From Candidatus Uhrbacteria bacterium (GTDB lineage Bacteria > Patescibacteriota > Patescibacteriia > 2-12-FULL-60-25), in NCBI GenBank assembly GCA_018499965.2, contig JAHBAS020000001.1:1-59522 (forward strand): a stretch of DNA of 59,522 nucleotides, written 5' to 3'. A program made the position numbers and the translations under genes. The notes under the pieces were generated by a model, which saw only the letters and a list, made by a program, of their open reading frames with translations, did not search any database and was not told the DNA's origin. This document shows, one piece after another, positions 17,060-25,436 of this stretch. Within the stretch, counting starts at the first letter, position 1. Each line of letters begins with the position of its first letter.

Positions 17060-17680
17060 ATGAAACGATCTTTTTCTCTCCTCGTAGCGCTCGGAGCGGC
17101 GACCCTTCTTGTCGGAGCCGGTTGTAGCCAATCTGGCGATCTCACGGGCGGTTTACAGTCTGTGAAGCCTCCTAATGAACCACCTAAACCTGTTCCAACT
17201 ATGCCTATTGAACCAAAGTACGTTTTCCCAGGAGTTTTACCAAAAGAACAAACGGACAAGCGCGTTCGTGTCAAAACGACGAAGGGCGATATCCTGATCG
17301 AACTCCTTCCGGATGAAGGTCCAAAGGCGGCATCGAATTTCGTGTATCTCATCGGAAAAGAATTCTATAACGGATTAACGTTCCATCGCGTTGAACCGAA
17401 TTTCGTGATCCAGGGCGGAGACCCGAGCGGGAATGGCACGGGCGGTCCGGGATACAGCTTCGCGGATGATCCAGTGAATGCGAATTACGATCGCGGGATG
17501 GTGGCTATGGCGAATGCCGGACCAAATACCAACGGGTCGCAGTTCTTTATTATGCTTGACGATGTTCCACTTCCTCCGTTGTATTCCATCTTTGGACGCG
17601 TGGTGGAAGGGATGGATGTCGTTGACCAGATCCGCGTTGGCGATGTCATGACAACGGTCACGATCGAACCAAAGTCATAG
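17060..17680 (+). CDS. Lipoprotein peptidyl-prolyl isomerase (cyclophilin type)
   Basis: Secreted, lipid-anchored proline isomerase that helps exported proteins fold. It has 206 residues. A lipoprotein signal MKRSFSLLVALG...LVGAGC puts the lipidated Cys at residue 22, followed by a Pro-rich linker to about 58. The cyclophilin domain covers 67-206: VKTTKGDILIELLPDEGPKAASNF, FHRVEPNFVIQGGDPSGNGTGG (with the catalytic Arg), NTNGSQFFIM and the closing IFGRVVEGMDVVD. The start chosen is the ATG that opens the signal peptide; an earlier in-frame start at 17015 lacks that sense. A perfect AT-rich hairpin follows the stop. Confidence 0.93.
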   Translation: MKRSFSLLVALGAATLLVGAGCSQSGDLTGGLQSVKPPNEPPKPVPTMPIEPKYVFPGVLPKEQTDKRVRVKTTKGDILIELLPDEGPKAASNFVYLIGKEFYNGLTFHRVEPNFVIQGGDPSGNGTGGPGYSFADDPVNANYDRGMVAMANAGPNTNGSQFFIMLDDVPLPPLYSIFGRVVEGMDVVDQIRVGDVMTTVTIEPKS

Positions 17681-17703
17681 TCGACAAATTTGAAACGTCA
17701 GGT

Positions 17704-17735
17704 AGAATAAGACGAGCGATCGTCTTATTCTTGTA
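17704..17735 (+). terminator. Hairpin terminator
   Basis: AGAATAAGACGA and TCGTCTTATTCT form a perfect 12-bp stem around GCGA, followed by TGTATT. The T tract is modest, but the stem position right after the cyclophilin gene fits termination. Confidence 0.7.
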
Positions 17736-17780
17736 TTAGGGGTGATTGGGAGATGGTCATTGTTTTCATCCGTGTATTTT

Positions 17781-18560
17781 ATGAAACGTCTTCTTATCAT
17801 TGGAGCTACATTTTTCCTCCTCGGGAGTCTCGGGGTGTTTTTGGCATACGAGTATCGCGCAGCGCTTCGGGATTGGACGTATCAAGCAAGCCGCCCTTCG
17901 TTGCCGGTTGCGGAGCCGTATACGGCATCTTCTTCTACGCTGGGTAGCGTCGTTTCGAGTTCGACAAAGCCATCTGGAACGCTTCCGTCCGAAAAGCTTC
18001 TAGATGTGCCGTTTACGAGTCAGGCTCCACATGCGAATTGGGAAGATCCGTATCAAGAAGCTTGCGAAGAGGCCTCGATGATCATGGTTGCGGCGTATTA
18101 CAAAGGAGAGCGCGGCGCTTTGCAGCCGGATGAGGCGGATCGTCGTATTTTACAGTTGATCGATCGTGAAGAATCCAAGTACGGTTATGGGCAAGACGTG
18201 ACTGCGCAACAAGTCGTTGAATTGATCGAAGGAGAGTTTTCGGATTTACGCGCACATGTTTTTCCCATCAAAACCGCAAGCGATATCACGTCGTATATCG
18301 CCAAAGGCATTCCGGTGATCATTCCGGCGGATGGGAAAACTTTGCCGAATCCGAATTTTCGCAACGGAGGCCCGGTGTATCACATGCTTGTCGTGATCGG
18401 ATACACGGGGAGTACGTTCATTACGAATGATCCTGGTACGCGCTTAGGCAAGGAATTTATCTATACGTATGACGAACTTCTTTCGTCGATCCATGATTGG
18501 AACGGGGGAGACGTACGAAACGGCGCGCGTGTTGGCATTGCTATTGAAAAGGCTAAATAG
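17781..18560 (+). CDS. Membrane-anchored C39-like cysteine peptidase
   Basis: A 259-residue protein with an N-terminal anchor (residues 3-22), a Ser/Thr-rich linker to about 75 and a C39-like (Peptidase_C39_2) domain. The domain starts DVPFTSQAPHANWEDPYQEACEEAS: the oxyanion Gln and catalytic Cys (C in EACEEAS, near residue 97) are present. The catalytic His lies in YHMLVVIGY and the Asn/Asp in FITNDPGT. Such proteins are abundant in CPR genomes; their substrates are unknown, perhaps wall peptides or exported proteins. The ATG at 17781 is chosen because the anchor starts there; a GTG at 17742 would add 13 residues. Confidence 0.88.
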   Translation: MKRLLIIGATFFLLGSLGVFLAYEYRAALRDWTYQASRPSLPVAEPYTASSSTLGSVVSSSTKPSGTLPSEKLLDVPFTSQAPHANWEDPYQEACEEASMIMVAAYYKGERGALQPDEADRRILQLIDREESKYGYGQDVTAQQVVELIEGEFSDLRAHVFPIKTASDITSYIAKGIPVIIPADGKTLPNPNFRNGGPVYHMLVVIGYTGSTFITNDPGTRLGKEFIYTYDELLSSIHDWNGGDVRNGARVGIAIEKAK

Positions 18561-18590
18561 TTGCTGATATCGGCTCGTTCAGCGTATGAT
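18561..18590 (+). promoter_or_regulatory. Leaderless promoter of the Gmad2-GerMN lipoprotein gene
   Basis: TTGCTG (18561-18566) and TATGAT (18585-18590) are 18 bp apart, and the -10 ends only 6 nt before the ATG, so the start codon is at or near +1. Confidence 0.6.
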
Positions 18591-18596
18591 AGTCGT

Positions 18597-19562
18597 ATGA
18601 AATCTTTTCGGTTTGTCCTCGTGCCGCTTCTCATGGTCTGCGTTGGCGCAGGGTGTTTGCGCGTTGGAGGGTCTGCGCAGCCGTCTGCAGGAGAGAAGGA
18701 TCCAAAGGATGCGGTAAAATCATTGCCATTTTCTTCTTTTGATGGGCTCGATGGCGCTACGACATCGCCTCCGGTGATCAGCGGTGAAGATGGGGAGAAG
18801 ATTCCGGAAGTTTCGCAAGACGAAGAACCGAAACAAGGTGAGCGCATGAGCGCGTCAAAGAATGTGATCGTGGCGAGTCCAGCAGAGGGGCAAACGTTGG
18901 GGAATCCGTTTATTATTTTGGGGCGTGCACGGGCATTTGAGAACGTGGCGAATTGGCGCGTTCGGGATGATCGCAATACGGTTCTTGCATCAGGGTATTT
19001 CATGACGAACGCTTCGGATATGGGGAAGTACGGCGCATTCCGTATCCGCGCTTTCTTCACGGCTCTTCCGCAAACCGCAACGGGTCGCGTTGAGGTTTTT
19101 ACGCTTTCTCCGCGTGACGGTTCGGAGCAGGATATGGTTTCCACGCCGGTTCGTTTTGAAGAGAAACGAACGGTACTCAAAGTGTTCTATTCGAATGTCG
19201 TGAAAGATCCGAACATGAATCGTTGCGATGAGGTGTATTCCGTCACGCGTCGTGTGGTGTTGACGCAGAATCCGGCTGAAGCTGCGTTGCTCGAGCTTTT
19301 GAAACAGCCGACCACACAAGAACGCGTGGATGGATCTCGAACCTCGATTATTCCCGGCGTTACGCTTCGTTCCCTGTCTGTAGACGCGAATGGCTTGGCG
19401 ATTGCGGATTTTTCGCGTGAGCTTGTGTTCGGACTTGCTGGATCATGCAATGTCGGCGCTTTGAAGGCTCAAATCCGTCAAACGCTCTTGCAATTCCCGT
19501 CAATCAAGGATGTGAAGATCTACGTGGAGGGGCAAGATGCTGAAATCCAAATCCAACCATGA
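18597..19562 (+). CDS. Lipoprotein with Gmad2 and GerMN domains
   Basis: A 321-residue exported lipoprotein. The signal MKSFRFVLVPLLMVCVGAGC puts the lipidated Cys at residue 20. A Gmad2 immunoglobulin-like domain covers about 95-195 (VIVASPAEGQTLGNPFIILGRA...VEVFTLSPRDG), and a GerMN domain about 200-321 (VLKVFYSN..., AALLELLKQPTTQER, LSVDANGLAIADFSRELV, IRQTLLQFPSIKDVKIYVEG). GerMN/Gmad2 combinations occur in spore-germination and sortase-type surface proteins and may bind wall or surface ligands. The stop overlaps the next start (ATGA). A -10 box 6 nt upstream implies a leaderless mRNA. The upstream TTG at 18561 is part of the promoter and is rejected. Confidence 0.9.
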   Translation: MKSFRFVLVPLLMVCVGAGCLRVGGSAQPSAGEKDPKDAVKSLPFSSFDGLDGATTSPPVISGEDGEKIPEVSQDEEPKQGERMSASKNVIVASPAEGQTLGNPFIILGRARAFENVANWRVRDDRNTVLASGYFMTNASDMGKYGAFRIRAFFTALPQTATGRVEVFTLSPRDGSEQDMVSTPVRFEEKRTVLKVFYSNVVKDPNMNRCDEVYSVTRRVVLTQNPAEAALLELLKQPTTQERVDGSRTSIIPGVTLRSLSVDANGLAIADFSRELVFGLAGSCNVGALKAQIRQTLLQFPSIKDVKIYVEGQDAEIQIQP

Positions 19563-19987
19563 ACCTCGTCCTTCTCAGCGGATGCGCAGGTATTGTCGCT
19601 TCCGGTCTCATCATCTTCTTATCACATTTCGCGCATTGGTTCGGCGTCGAGATGTCTTTTGATCCGGATCGCGCGCGATTTTTCGGGTCCTATGTGTCAA
19701 AGCGTGATTCGCATACGATCGGCATCGTCGTCCATGTGCTTCTCTACGCGGCCTTCGGCATGGTTTTTGGCGCATTTGTCTTGAATGACCTTCTTACATT
19801 CCAGTGGTGGCCATTGGGAATCTACGCATTTGCGGTCACGTGCTTTTTAGGAGGCGTCATCGCCCCGCTTGAAGGGCATGGCCTTTTTGGCTGGAAGGAA
19901 GATCATTGGTTTGGTGCAGATCTCTTTTTGATGAATATCGTATGGGCGGCTCTCTTCGGGTTGATCATGTCCGTAATCGGATTGTAG
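19559..19987 (+). CDS. Four-helix membrane protein of unknown function
   Basis: 142 residues with about four hydrophobic segments (LLSGCAGIVASGLIIFLSHFA, HVLLYAAFGMVFGAFVL, WPLGIYAFAVTCFLGGVIAPL, LFLMNIVWAALFGLIMSVIGL) and a conserved-looking loop EGHGLFGWKEDHWFGADLF between the last two. No family is recognised. It overlaps the GerMN lipoprotein stop by 4 nt and the Memo-CapA start by about 45 nt, so the three are translated as a coupled unit. Confidence 0.82.
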   Translation: MNLVLLSGCAGIVASGLIIFLSHFAHWFGVEMSFDPDRARFFGSYVSKRDSHTIGIVVHVLLYAAFGMVFGAFVLNDLLTFQWWPLGIYAFAVTCFLGGVIAPLEGHGLFGWKEDHWFGADLFLMNIVWAALFGLIMSVIGL

Positions 19988-21870
19988 CTGCTGTTCCGTG
20001 GATCGCCCTTGGTCTTGGTTTTTGTATTGGCAGCATTGGTCTTTTTTTCATCCTGCGCGCGCCGCGTTCTTTGCCGATCACGATGGTTTCTGCTCCGCCT
20101 GAATCGTCATCGATATCTCCGCCTGCATCTATCGCATCCGGAACAGTAGCGTTTCAAGAATCTCAAGAGCGTCTTGACGGAGCATTTTCTTCCCAACCCA
20201 CGTGGAATGTCGAAAAGGGGACGCGCGTTTTACTAGTTCCGCATCATCTCGTGGCAGCCCGATATATCGCCGGACTTTTTTCTGCGGCAGCAATGCGTCA
20301 AAAACCCTCGACGATCTACCTCCTCGTTCCAGATCATTTTCAGCGCGGCCGTCGTGCGATCACGATGCTCGGGTCGGATGTTGGGGCGAACGGACGAAAC
20401 TTGACCCGCGATGTTCGTGCATCCGATACGCTCTATTCTGATCTCGGCGATACGCTCGCGTCCGTTGACGATGCGGTTCTTCAAGAAGAGCTCGCAATGC
20501 AGGCGCTGGTGCCGTATGTTGCGCGCGCATTTCCTTCGACGAAGATCGTGGCGCTCACGGTTCGTATTTGCGAAGCGTCGCGCGCACAGAGTTGCGAAGA
20601 CGCTCGTGCGCCGCTCGTTTCCGCTCTCACATCCGCCCTCAAGCGTGATCCCAAAGCCTTGCTGATTTCTTCCGTGGACTTCTCCCACTATCTCCCGGCG
20701 TTCGCCGCGGATTTCCATGACGAACTTGCGCAAGACGTGATCGAGCATCTTGCGGATCGGGAAGTAGATCGCGTTGAACTCGATAGCGCGGATATCCTCG
20801 CAGTCACGCTTAGTGTTGCGCGCGAACTTGGGCTCGGTAATGTCGTGACGCACGCGCATACGAATTCGCTTCGCATCCTGCAATCGAAAATCGCCCAAGA
20901 CTCCACGAGTCATTTCATCGCATCGTTTTCCCCAGGAGAAATTTCTTCCCAAGAAAAAACGACCATGCTTTTTGTGGGAGACATGATGTTCGACCGCGAG
21001 GTGCGCAATCGCATGGCGAGATCCGGCGAGCCGCTCTATCCGTTCGATGGCATCCTGGGTCAGGAAGAGCGATTGATGCGCGGACAAGATGCTGTTATCG
21101 GAAATCTTGAAGGTCCGATTTCTCCCGAACATCTTCCGCCGGTCAAAGAGAATGATTTTGCTTTTGATCCGTCCGTGGCTGCGCTCTTGCGGCGCGTTGG
21201 TTTTACAGCCGTGAGTCAGGCGAATAACCATACGTTAGATCAGGGGCGTGATGCTGCTTCTTCTTCGCGGGCTATTCTCGCATCACAAGGGATCGTCGCC
21301 ATCGGCGATCAGGTTCGCGATACGGCGGATGATGCTTTACGCATATTCGACGTCCGCGGCAAGCGCATCGGCATTCTTTCTTTTAACGTCACGGACAATC
21401 CGCTTGATCGCGATCAAGCCAAACAAGCGGTTGCGCAGGCGCGTCAGGGGTCTGATTCCGTGGTCGTATTTATCCATTGGGGGAATGAGTATCAGGAAAA
21501 GCCGTCCTCCGTGCAAACAGAATTAGGGCATTGGTTTATCGATCAAGGCGTTGATGCGATTATCGGCACGCATCCGCATTGGATGCAGAGCGTCGAAACG
21601 TATCGCGGAAGACCGATCGCGTATTCGCTCGGGAATTTTATTTTCGATCAAGACTGGTCTAAGGAAACGCAATACGGCCTTGCGGTTGGACTGGTTCTTG
21701 AACCATCCGGCGCAACCATGCATTTTTTCCCGATTCATATTGTGAAGAGTCATCCGGTTCTTCTCACGGGCGATGAACGCCAAGTTCGTCTCGATCATCT
21801 CGCGGAGATCTCTGATCCTTCGCTTGCGGAATCCATTCGATCGGGTGTTATGCACACCAAGAAAGAATAA
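19942..21870 (+). CDS. Memo-like domain fused to CapA-type metallophosphatase, membrane-anchored
   Basis: A protein of about 642 residues with one N-terminal membrane helix (about 19-40). Residues about 90-335 resemble the Memo/AmmeMemoRadiSam protein B family (RVLLVPHHLVAARYIAGLF, IYLLVPDHFQRGRRAITML, LISSVDFSHYLP). Residues about 340-640 are a CapA/PGA_cap calcineurin-like domain: TMLFVGDMMFDREV, AVIGNLEGPIS, SQANNHTLDQG, VVFIHWGNEYQEKPSS, DAIIGTHPHWMQSVE and IAYSLGNFIFDQ carry the metal ligands. CapA proteins act in capsule or poly-glutamate handling at the surface. The start is uncertain: ATG 19942 overlaps the previous gene; a TTG at 19906 is the other option. Confidence 0.87.
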   Translation: MGGSLRVDHVRNRIVAAVPWIALGLGFCIGSIGLFFILRAPRSLPITMVSAPPESSSISPPASIASGTVAFQESQERLDGAFSSQPTWNVEKGTRVLLVPHHLVAARYIAGLFSAAAMRQKPSTIYLLVPDHFQRGRRAITMLGSDVGANGRNLTRDVRASDTLYSDLGDTLASVDDAVLQEELAMQALVPYVARAFPSTKIVALTVRICEASRAQSCEDARAPLVSALTSALKRDPKALLISSVDFSHYLPAFAADFHDELAQDVIEHLADREVDRVELDSADILAVTLSVARELGLGNVVTHAHTNSLRILQSKIAQDSTSHFIASFSPGEISSQEKTTMLFVGDMMFDREVRNRMARSGEPLYPFDGILGQEERLMRGQDAVIGNLEGPISPEHLPPVKENDFAFDPSVAALLRRVGFTAVSQANNHTLDQGRDAASSSRAILASQGIVAIGDQVRDTADDALRIFDVRGKRIGILSFNVTDNPLDRDQAKQAVAQARQGSDSVVVFIHWGNEYQEKPSSVQTELGHWFIDQGVDAIIGTHPHWMQSVETYRGRPIAYSLGNFIFDQDWSKETQYGLAVGLVLEPSGATMHFFPIHIVKSHPVLLTGDERQVRLDHLAEISDPSLAESIRSGVMHTKKE

Positions 21871-21924
21871 AAAATATCTTTCTTTCGAAAAACCGTGTAT
21901 CATACCGTGCATATCACGTTCATT

Positions 21925-22122
21925 ATGAAAGTCCCATTCCTCAAAAAGAAGAAGAAATCAATTTTCCCGATGGATTCGGTTTGGTTCCCTCCGCTCCTTA
22001 TCACCATCGGTGTCCTCATCGGCATCTCAATGGTGTGGGTGACCTATTTCTCCTGGGAAGAATTGACCAAGATGTTCCCTCGTCCGTGTAGCACAACCGC
22101 AGGTTGGTATCAGACAAGATAA
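21925..22122 (+). CDS. Small single-pass membrane protein
   Basis: 65 residues: a very basic start (MKVPFLKKKKKSIFP), one hydrophobic helix (PLLITIGVLIGISMVWVTYF) and a short tail ending in Arg. No family is recognised. It stands between the Memo-CapA gene and xseA, with TATCAT at 21899-21904 as a possible -10 box. A GTG at 21895 would extend it by ten residues. The positive-inside charge pattern supports a real protein, with the N-terminus in the cytoplasm. Confidence 0.6.
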   Translation: MKVPFLKKKKKSIFPMDSVWFPPLLITIGVLIGISMVWVTYFSWEELTKMFPRPCSTTAGWYQTR

Positions 22123-22177
22123 GAAAAAGCCTGGAGAGGCGAATACCTATCGGCTATTTTGGTCGATGGGTGTTTTT

Positions 22178-22205
22178 TTGCATTTCCCATCCCGTCCGCT
22201 ACACT
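22178..22205 (+). promoter_or_regulatory. Promoter of xseA
   Basis: TTGCAT (22178-22183) and TACACT (22200-22205, preceded by CGC) are 16 bp apart; the -10 ends 13 nt before the ATG. Confidence 0.55.
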
Positions 22206-22218
22206 CTTGGAACAGCTC

Positions 22219-23409
22219 ATGGTTATGCGCGTCCTCTCCGTCTCTCAATTCCTCGACCTCGTGAATGAAACGCTTAAGGCGCTTTCGGAGTACGAGGTAT
22301 TTGGCGTGGAAGGGGAGGTGAGTGGGTATCGGGTGAGCCAGGGACAGTGGGTGAGCTTTGACCTCAAAGATGATGAGTCGCTCGTGAACGTGTTCATGCC
22401 TATTTGGAAGTTGAAGGTTCCGGTGGAAGACGGGATGAAGGTTCGTGTCACGGGCATGGCGCGTATCTATCAGAAGTACGGGAAGTTTTCGCTTTCCGCG
22501 GAACAGGTGGAGCTCGTCGGAGAAGGGGCGTTGCGAAAAGCTTTGGCTGCGCTTCGTGCGCGATTGGAGAAAGAGGGGCTTTTCGATGTTACGCGCAAGC
22601 GATCGATCCCTCGCATCCCGCATCGTATCGCGCTTATCGCGAGCCGTGAAAGCGCGGCATACGGAGACTTTTGTCGCATTACCAAAGAACGTTGGCCGTT
22701 ATTGGAGATTGATTTGTATCACGTGGTCGTCCAAGGTGAAAAAGCTCCAGCGGATGTGATCTCGGCGGTAGCGACCGCGCAGCAAAAGGCGAAAGATCGT
22801 GCGTATGACGCGATCGTGATTACGCGCGGCGGAGGATCGTTTGAAGAGCTGATGGCGTTTAATGATGAATCGCTCGTTCGGGCTATCCATGCGTCAAAGA
22901 TTCCGACCGTGGTTGCGATCGGACATGAGCGAGATATCACGCTCGCGGAAGAAGTTGCGGATATCCGTGGATCAACACCAACGGATGCGGCACGTCGTCT
23001 CGTTCCGGATCAGCGCGATATCGAGTACGAGATCGCGGCGATGATCGGTCGCGTATCGGAGTCCGTTGAGCGTGAAATCCAGGCTAAGCGTGCGCTCATG
23101 GATCGGATGTTCCATGTGAGTGCTCGTTGGCTGGAACGATATGCGGTGGCGCTTGAACGGTATCGAACATCGATCACTGATGGCCTTGATCGGATGATGA
23201 AATCGTTTTCCGAACGCGTGGTCGGAACGACGCGCTTGCTCAAGTCGCTTGATCCAAAAGCCGTTCTTGGTCGCGGGTACGCGTTCGTGCGTTCTACGTC
23301 CGGCGGAGTGATTGGAAGTGTTGAAGGTCTTTCCAGAGGCCAGAGCGTGGAAGTGCAGTTTAAAGACGGCATCGCTGGCGCGTCCATTCAGGTGATCCGC
23401 AAAACATAG
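22219..23409 (+). CDS. xseA: Exodeoxyribonuclease VII large subunit
   Basis: Catalytic subunit of exonuclease VII, which degrades single-stranded DNA to oligonucleotides. It has 396 residues, somewhat shorter than the enterobacterial 456. An N-terminal OB fold (VFGVEGEVSGYRVSQGQWVSFDLKD; MKVRVTGMARIYQKYGKFSL) is followed by the catalytic domain with RIALIASRESAAYGDF, AIVITRGGGSFEELMAFNDE and PTVVAIGHERDITLAEEVADIRGSTPTDAARRLVP, then a coiled-coil region and a C-terminal β segment. The ATG at 22219 follows a good promoter; a second ATG at 22225 is possible. XseB is encoded 42 nt downstream. Confidence 0.95.
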   Translation: MVMRVLSVSQFLDLVNETLKALSEYEVFGVEGEVSGYRVSQGQWVSFDLKDDESLVNVFMPIWKLKVPVEDGMKVRVTGMARIYQKYGKFSLSAEQVELVGEGALRKALAALRARLEKEGLFDVTRKRSIPRIPHRIALIASRESAAYGDFCRITKERWPLLEIDLYHVVVQGEKAPADVISAVATAQQKAKDRAYDAIVITRGGGSFEELMAFNDESLVRAIHASKIPTVVAIGHERDITLAEEVADIRGSTPTDAARRLVPDQRDIEYEIAAMIGRVSESVEREIQAKRALMDRMFHVSARWLERYAVALERYRTSITDGLDRMMKSFSERVVGTTRLLKSLDPKAVLGRGYAFVRSTSGGVIGSVEGLSRGQSVEVQFKDGIAGASIQVIRKT

Positions 23410-23451
23410 ACGAGCGAGGTCATCTATGCGATTATTTCCCTATTAACTTCT

Positions 23452-23661
23452 ATGGCAAAGAAAACAGGCGATTTTTCATCATCTTTTAAGGAGCTCGAAG
23501 AGCTTGCCTCGTGGTTTGAACATGAGCAGCCGGATTTAGACAAAGGCTTGCAGAAGTTTGAGCGCGCCATGGAACTCGCGTCGCAATGTCGCGAGCAGCT
23601 TTCGAAGGCTGAGCAGAAGATCCAGGAAATCAAAGAACGATTTAAAGAAAAAGTTGATTAG
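23452..23661 (+). CDS. xseB: Exodeoxyribonuclease VII small subunit
   Basis: 69 residues matching XseB, which binds the coiled coil of XseA and activates it: FSSSFKELEELASWFEHEQPDLDKGLQKFERAMELASQCREQLSKAEQKI. The pattern of two long amphipathic helices and the placement right after xseA agree with the family. It probably shares the xseA transcript. Confidence 0.93.
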   Translation: MAKKTGDFSSSFKELEELASWFEHEQPDLDKGLQKFERAMELASQCREQLSKAEQKIQEIKERFKEKVD

Positions 23662-23692
23662 TCATTTACCAATCAATCTTTCCCCTCATCCT

Positions 23693-24037
23693 ATGAAACT
23701 CCTCCTTCGTTGGCTTATCAGTGCAGCAGCGATTTTCGCCGTGCCATACATCGTTCCCGGCGTGCATGTGCTGGATCTCTATACCGCGATCATCGCTGCG
23801 CTCGTGATCGGATTGATCAACCTCGTCATCCGACCGATTCTGATCATCCTCACACTTCCGATTACGATTTTAACACTGGGTCTCTTTACGCTCGTCATTA
23901 ACGCCTTGCTGTTCTGGTTCGTCTCAACGTTCGTGAAAGGATTTTACGTTGACGGCTTCGTAGCGGCCTTGCTTGGTTCGCTCGCATTCTGGGCGATTTC
24001 CTGGATCGGAAACGCCATCGCTGGAACGAAAGACTAA
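23693..24037 (+). CDS. Phage-holin-4-like (YvlD type) membrane protein
   Basis: 114 residues with four hydrophobic helices and the family signature of a conserved N-terminal Arg/Trp segment (LLLRWLISAAAIFAVPYIVPGVHV), then LVIGLINLVIRPILIILTLPITILTLGLFTLVINALLFW. This matches the mycobacterial four-TMS holin superfamily/YvlD group, widespread chromosomal membrane proteins not tied to phage. Function unknown. UMP kinase starts 2 nt after its stop. The ATG at 23693 is used; longer in-frame starts overlap xseB. Confidence 0.85.
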   Translation: MKLLLRWLISAAAIFAVPYIVPGVHVLDLYTAIIAALVIGLINLVIRPILIILTLPITILTLGLFTLVINALLFWFVSTFVKGFYVDGFVAALLGSLAFWAISWIGNAIAGTKD

Positions 24038-24039
24038 CT

Positions 24040-24732
24040 ATGAATTTCTCCAAAAAAGATCCCATCGTGCTCTCGGTCGGTGGTTCGCTTGTGGTGCCCA
24101 AGGAGGGGATTAATGTGACGTATCTCAAAGCGTTGCGATCATTTATCGTGAAGCAGACGAAGCGCGGGTATCGATTTATTATCGTCGTAGGCGGGGGAAG
24201 GACTGCGCGTCAGTATCAAGAGGCGGCGAATGCGCTCGTGCGTCTTGCGGATGAAGATGTGGATTGGCTCGGCATTCATGCCACGCGTTTGAACGGTCAT
24301 CTCTTACGATCGATTTTTCGAGACATCGCCTTGCATTACGTCGTAAAAGATCCGACGCGAAAAATTATGTGGAAGCAGAAGGTATTAATTGCCGCGGGAT
24401 GGAAGCCCGGGTGGTCCACGGATTACGTGGCCGTGAAGCTCGCAAAACAGTATAAATCCCATCTTGTGATTAACCTTTCGAATATCGATGCGGTCTACGA
24501 TCGTGATCCGAATCTTGATCCGGATGCTAAGAAATTTGATGCCATGACGTGGAAGCAATTCCGGGGCGTCGTTGGCCATGAATGGCATCCTGGGGCGAAT
24601 CACCCGTTTGATCCAGTAGCCTCACGTTTAGCGGAAAAACAGGGGATGACCGTGGTTGTTACGGGCAAGGATTTTACGAATATTGATCGTATATTGAGCG
24701 GAAAAACGTTTACCGGGACGGTTATTGGATAG
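24040..24732 (+). CDS. pyrH: UMP kinase, archaeal-type (amino acid kinase family)
   Basis: Cytosolic kinase converting UMP to UDP with ATP. The 230 residues resemble archaeal UMP kinases more than the bacterial PyrH: the glycine-rich start VLSVGGSLVVP near residues 10-20, VVGGGRTARQYQEAANAL, then DWLGIHATRLNGHLLRSI near 76-93, the GWKPGWSTDYVAVKLA segment near 125-140 and NLSNIDAVYDRDPN near 148-161. It is 2 nt after the holin-like gene. Archaeal-type forms are known in CPR bacteria, so this may be the cell's only UMP kinase. Closely related amino acid kinases are the main alternative. Confidence 0.85.
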   Translation: MNFSKKDPIVLSVGGSLVVPKEGINVTYLKALRSFIVKQTKRGYRFIIVVGGGRTARQYQEAANALVRLADEDVDWLGIHATRLNGHLLRSIFRDIALHYVVKDPTRKIMWKQKVLIAAGWKPGWSTDYVAVKLAKQYKSHLVINLSNIDAVYDRDPNLDPDAKKFDAMTWKQFRGVVGHEWHPGANHPFDPVASRLAEKQGMTVVVTGKDFTNIDRILSGKTFTGTVIG

Positions 24733-24766
24733 CGGCGTCGTTCGATTGTTTTGAAGTCAATCAGTC

Positions 24767-24795
24767 TTGACTTTCTTTTTTGGATATGATATGTT
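24767..24795 (+). promoter_or_regulatory. Promoter of the unknown gene at 24857
   Basis: TTGACT (24767-24772) and TATGTT (24790-24795) are 17 bp apart; a leader of about 55 nt with a strong ribosome site follows. Confidence 0.65.
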
Positions 24796-24856
24796 CATTT
24801 GTCATTCTGCGTATTTTACGCACAATGAACCACTTGCCTTGAAAGGAGGCTGTGTC

Positions 24857-25414
24857 ATGCAACTTCACACTGCAGCAGTCCGTTGTGACTCTTCGTCGTT
24901 CGTAGCTCCTCAACGATGCGTCCTGGTCGATAATCGACCGTATTTCCAGGAGGCTTTGGCACGTATCCTGAATCCGGAAACGGTTTTTGATGCCGATCAG
25001 CTTGCTGCGCAACTCAATACGGTTCCCGAACTACGTCGATCTCGGTCCTGGGAAACGGTCATGCTCTCGTGCCAAGATCGCATCGTCTTTGCGTTTCAGA
25101 ACGATGTCGGTCTGTTCGAGTCCGGTTCCAGCCAGTCTTTGGATGCGGGTATTCAGTCGGCGGCCTCCATGTCTGCCATGGTTGCGATGCCAGTTCGTGA
25201 CGGTGATGACCTTTTTATCGTCGTCCGCGATCCTACAAAGGCGCTTCCTCGTGAGTTTGAGGTCGTGTTTTGGTCCATGGCGGCTGGAGATCTTGAGGTG
25301 GAATGTATGGGATTCGTTCCAGATGCGTTCTATGGGAATGGGGATTTTTTCTCCGTAAAGATTCCTTTCGGGGCTATTCAGCGTTTTCTTGCTGTAATGA
25401 CCCCAAAGTCCTGA
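24857..25414 (+). CDS. Hypothetical soluble protein
   Basis: 185 residues (MQLHTAAVRCDSSSFVAPQR...), no signal peptide or membrane span, probably mixed α/β. No family is recognised. It has a near-perfect AAAGGAGG Shine-Dalgarno 8 nt before the ATG, a consensus promoter and a strong terminator, so it is a well-expressed single-gene unit. In-frame sequence upstream to 24767 belongs to the promoter and leader. Confidence 0.78.
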   Translation: MQLHTAAVRCDSSSFVAPQRCVLVDNRPYFQEALARILNPETVFDADQLAAQLNTVPELRRSRSWETVMLSCQDRIVFAFQNDVGLFESGSSQSLDAGIQSAASMSAMVAMPVRDGDDLFIVVRDPTKALPREFEVVFWSMAAGDLEVECMGFVPDAFYGNGDFFSVKIPFGAIQRFLAVMTPKS

Positions 25415-25436
25415 CGGCTTTACGTTTCGTGCGCTT

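Noticed and set aside
20233-21231. A 332-residue minus-strand frame opposite Memo-CapA
   Set aside because: Shadow of the plus-strand gene, whose two domains are recognisable.
22123-22165. AAAGCC...GGCT after the small membrane protein as a terminator
   Set aside because: The stem is only about 3-4 bp and no T tract follows.
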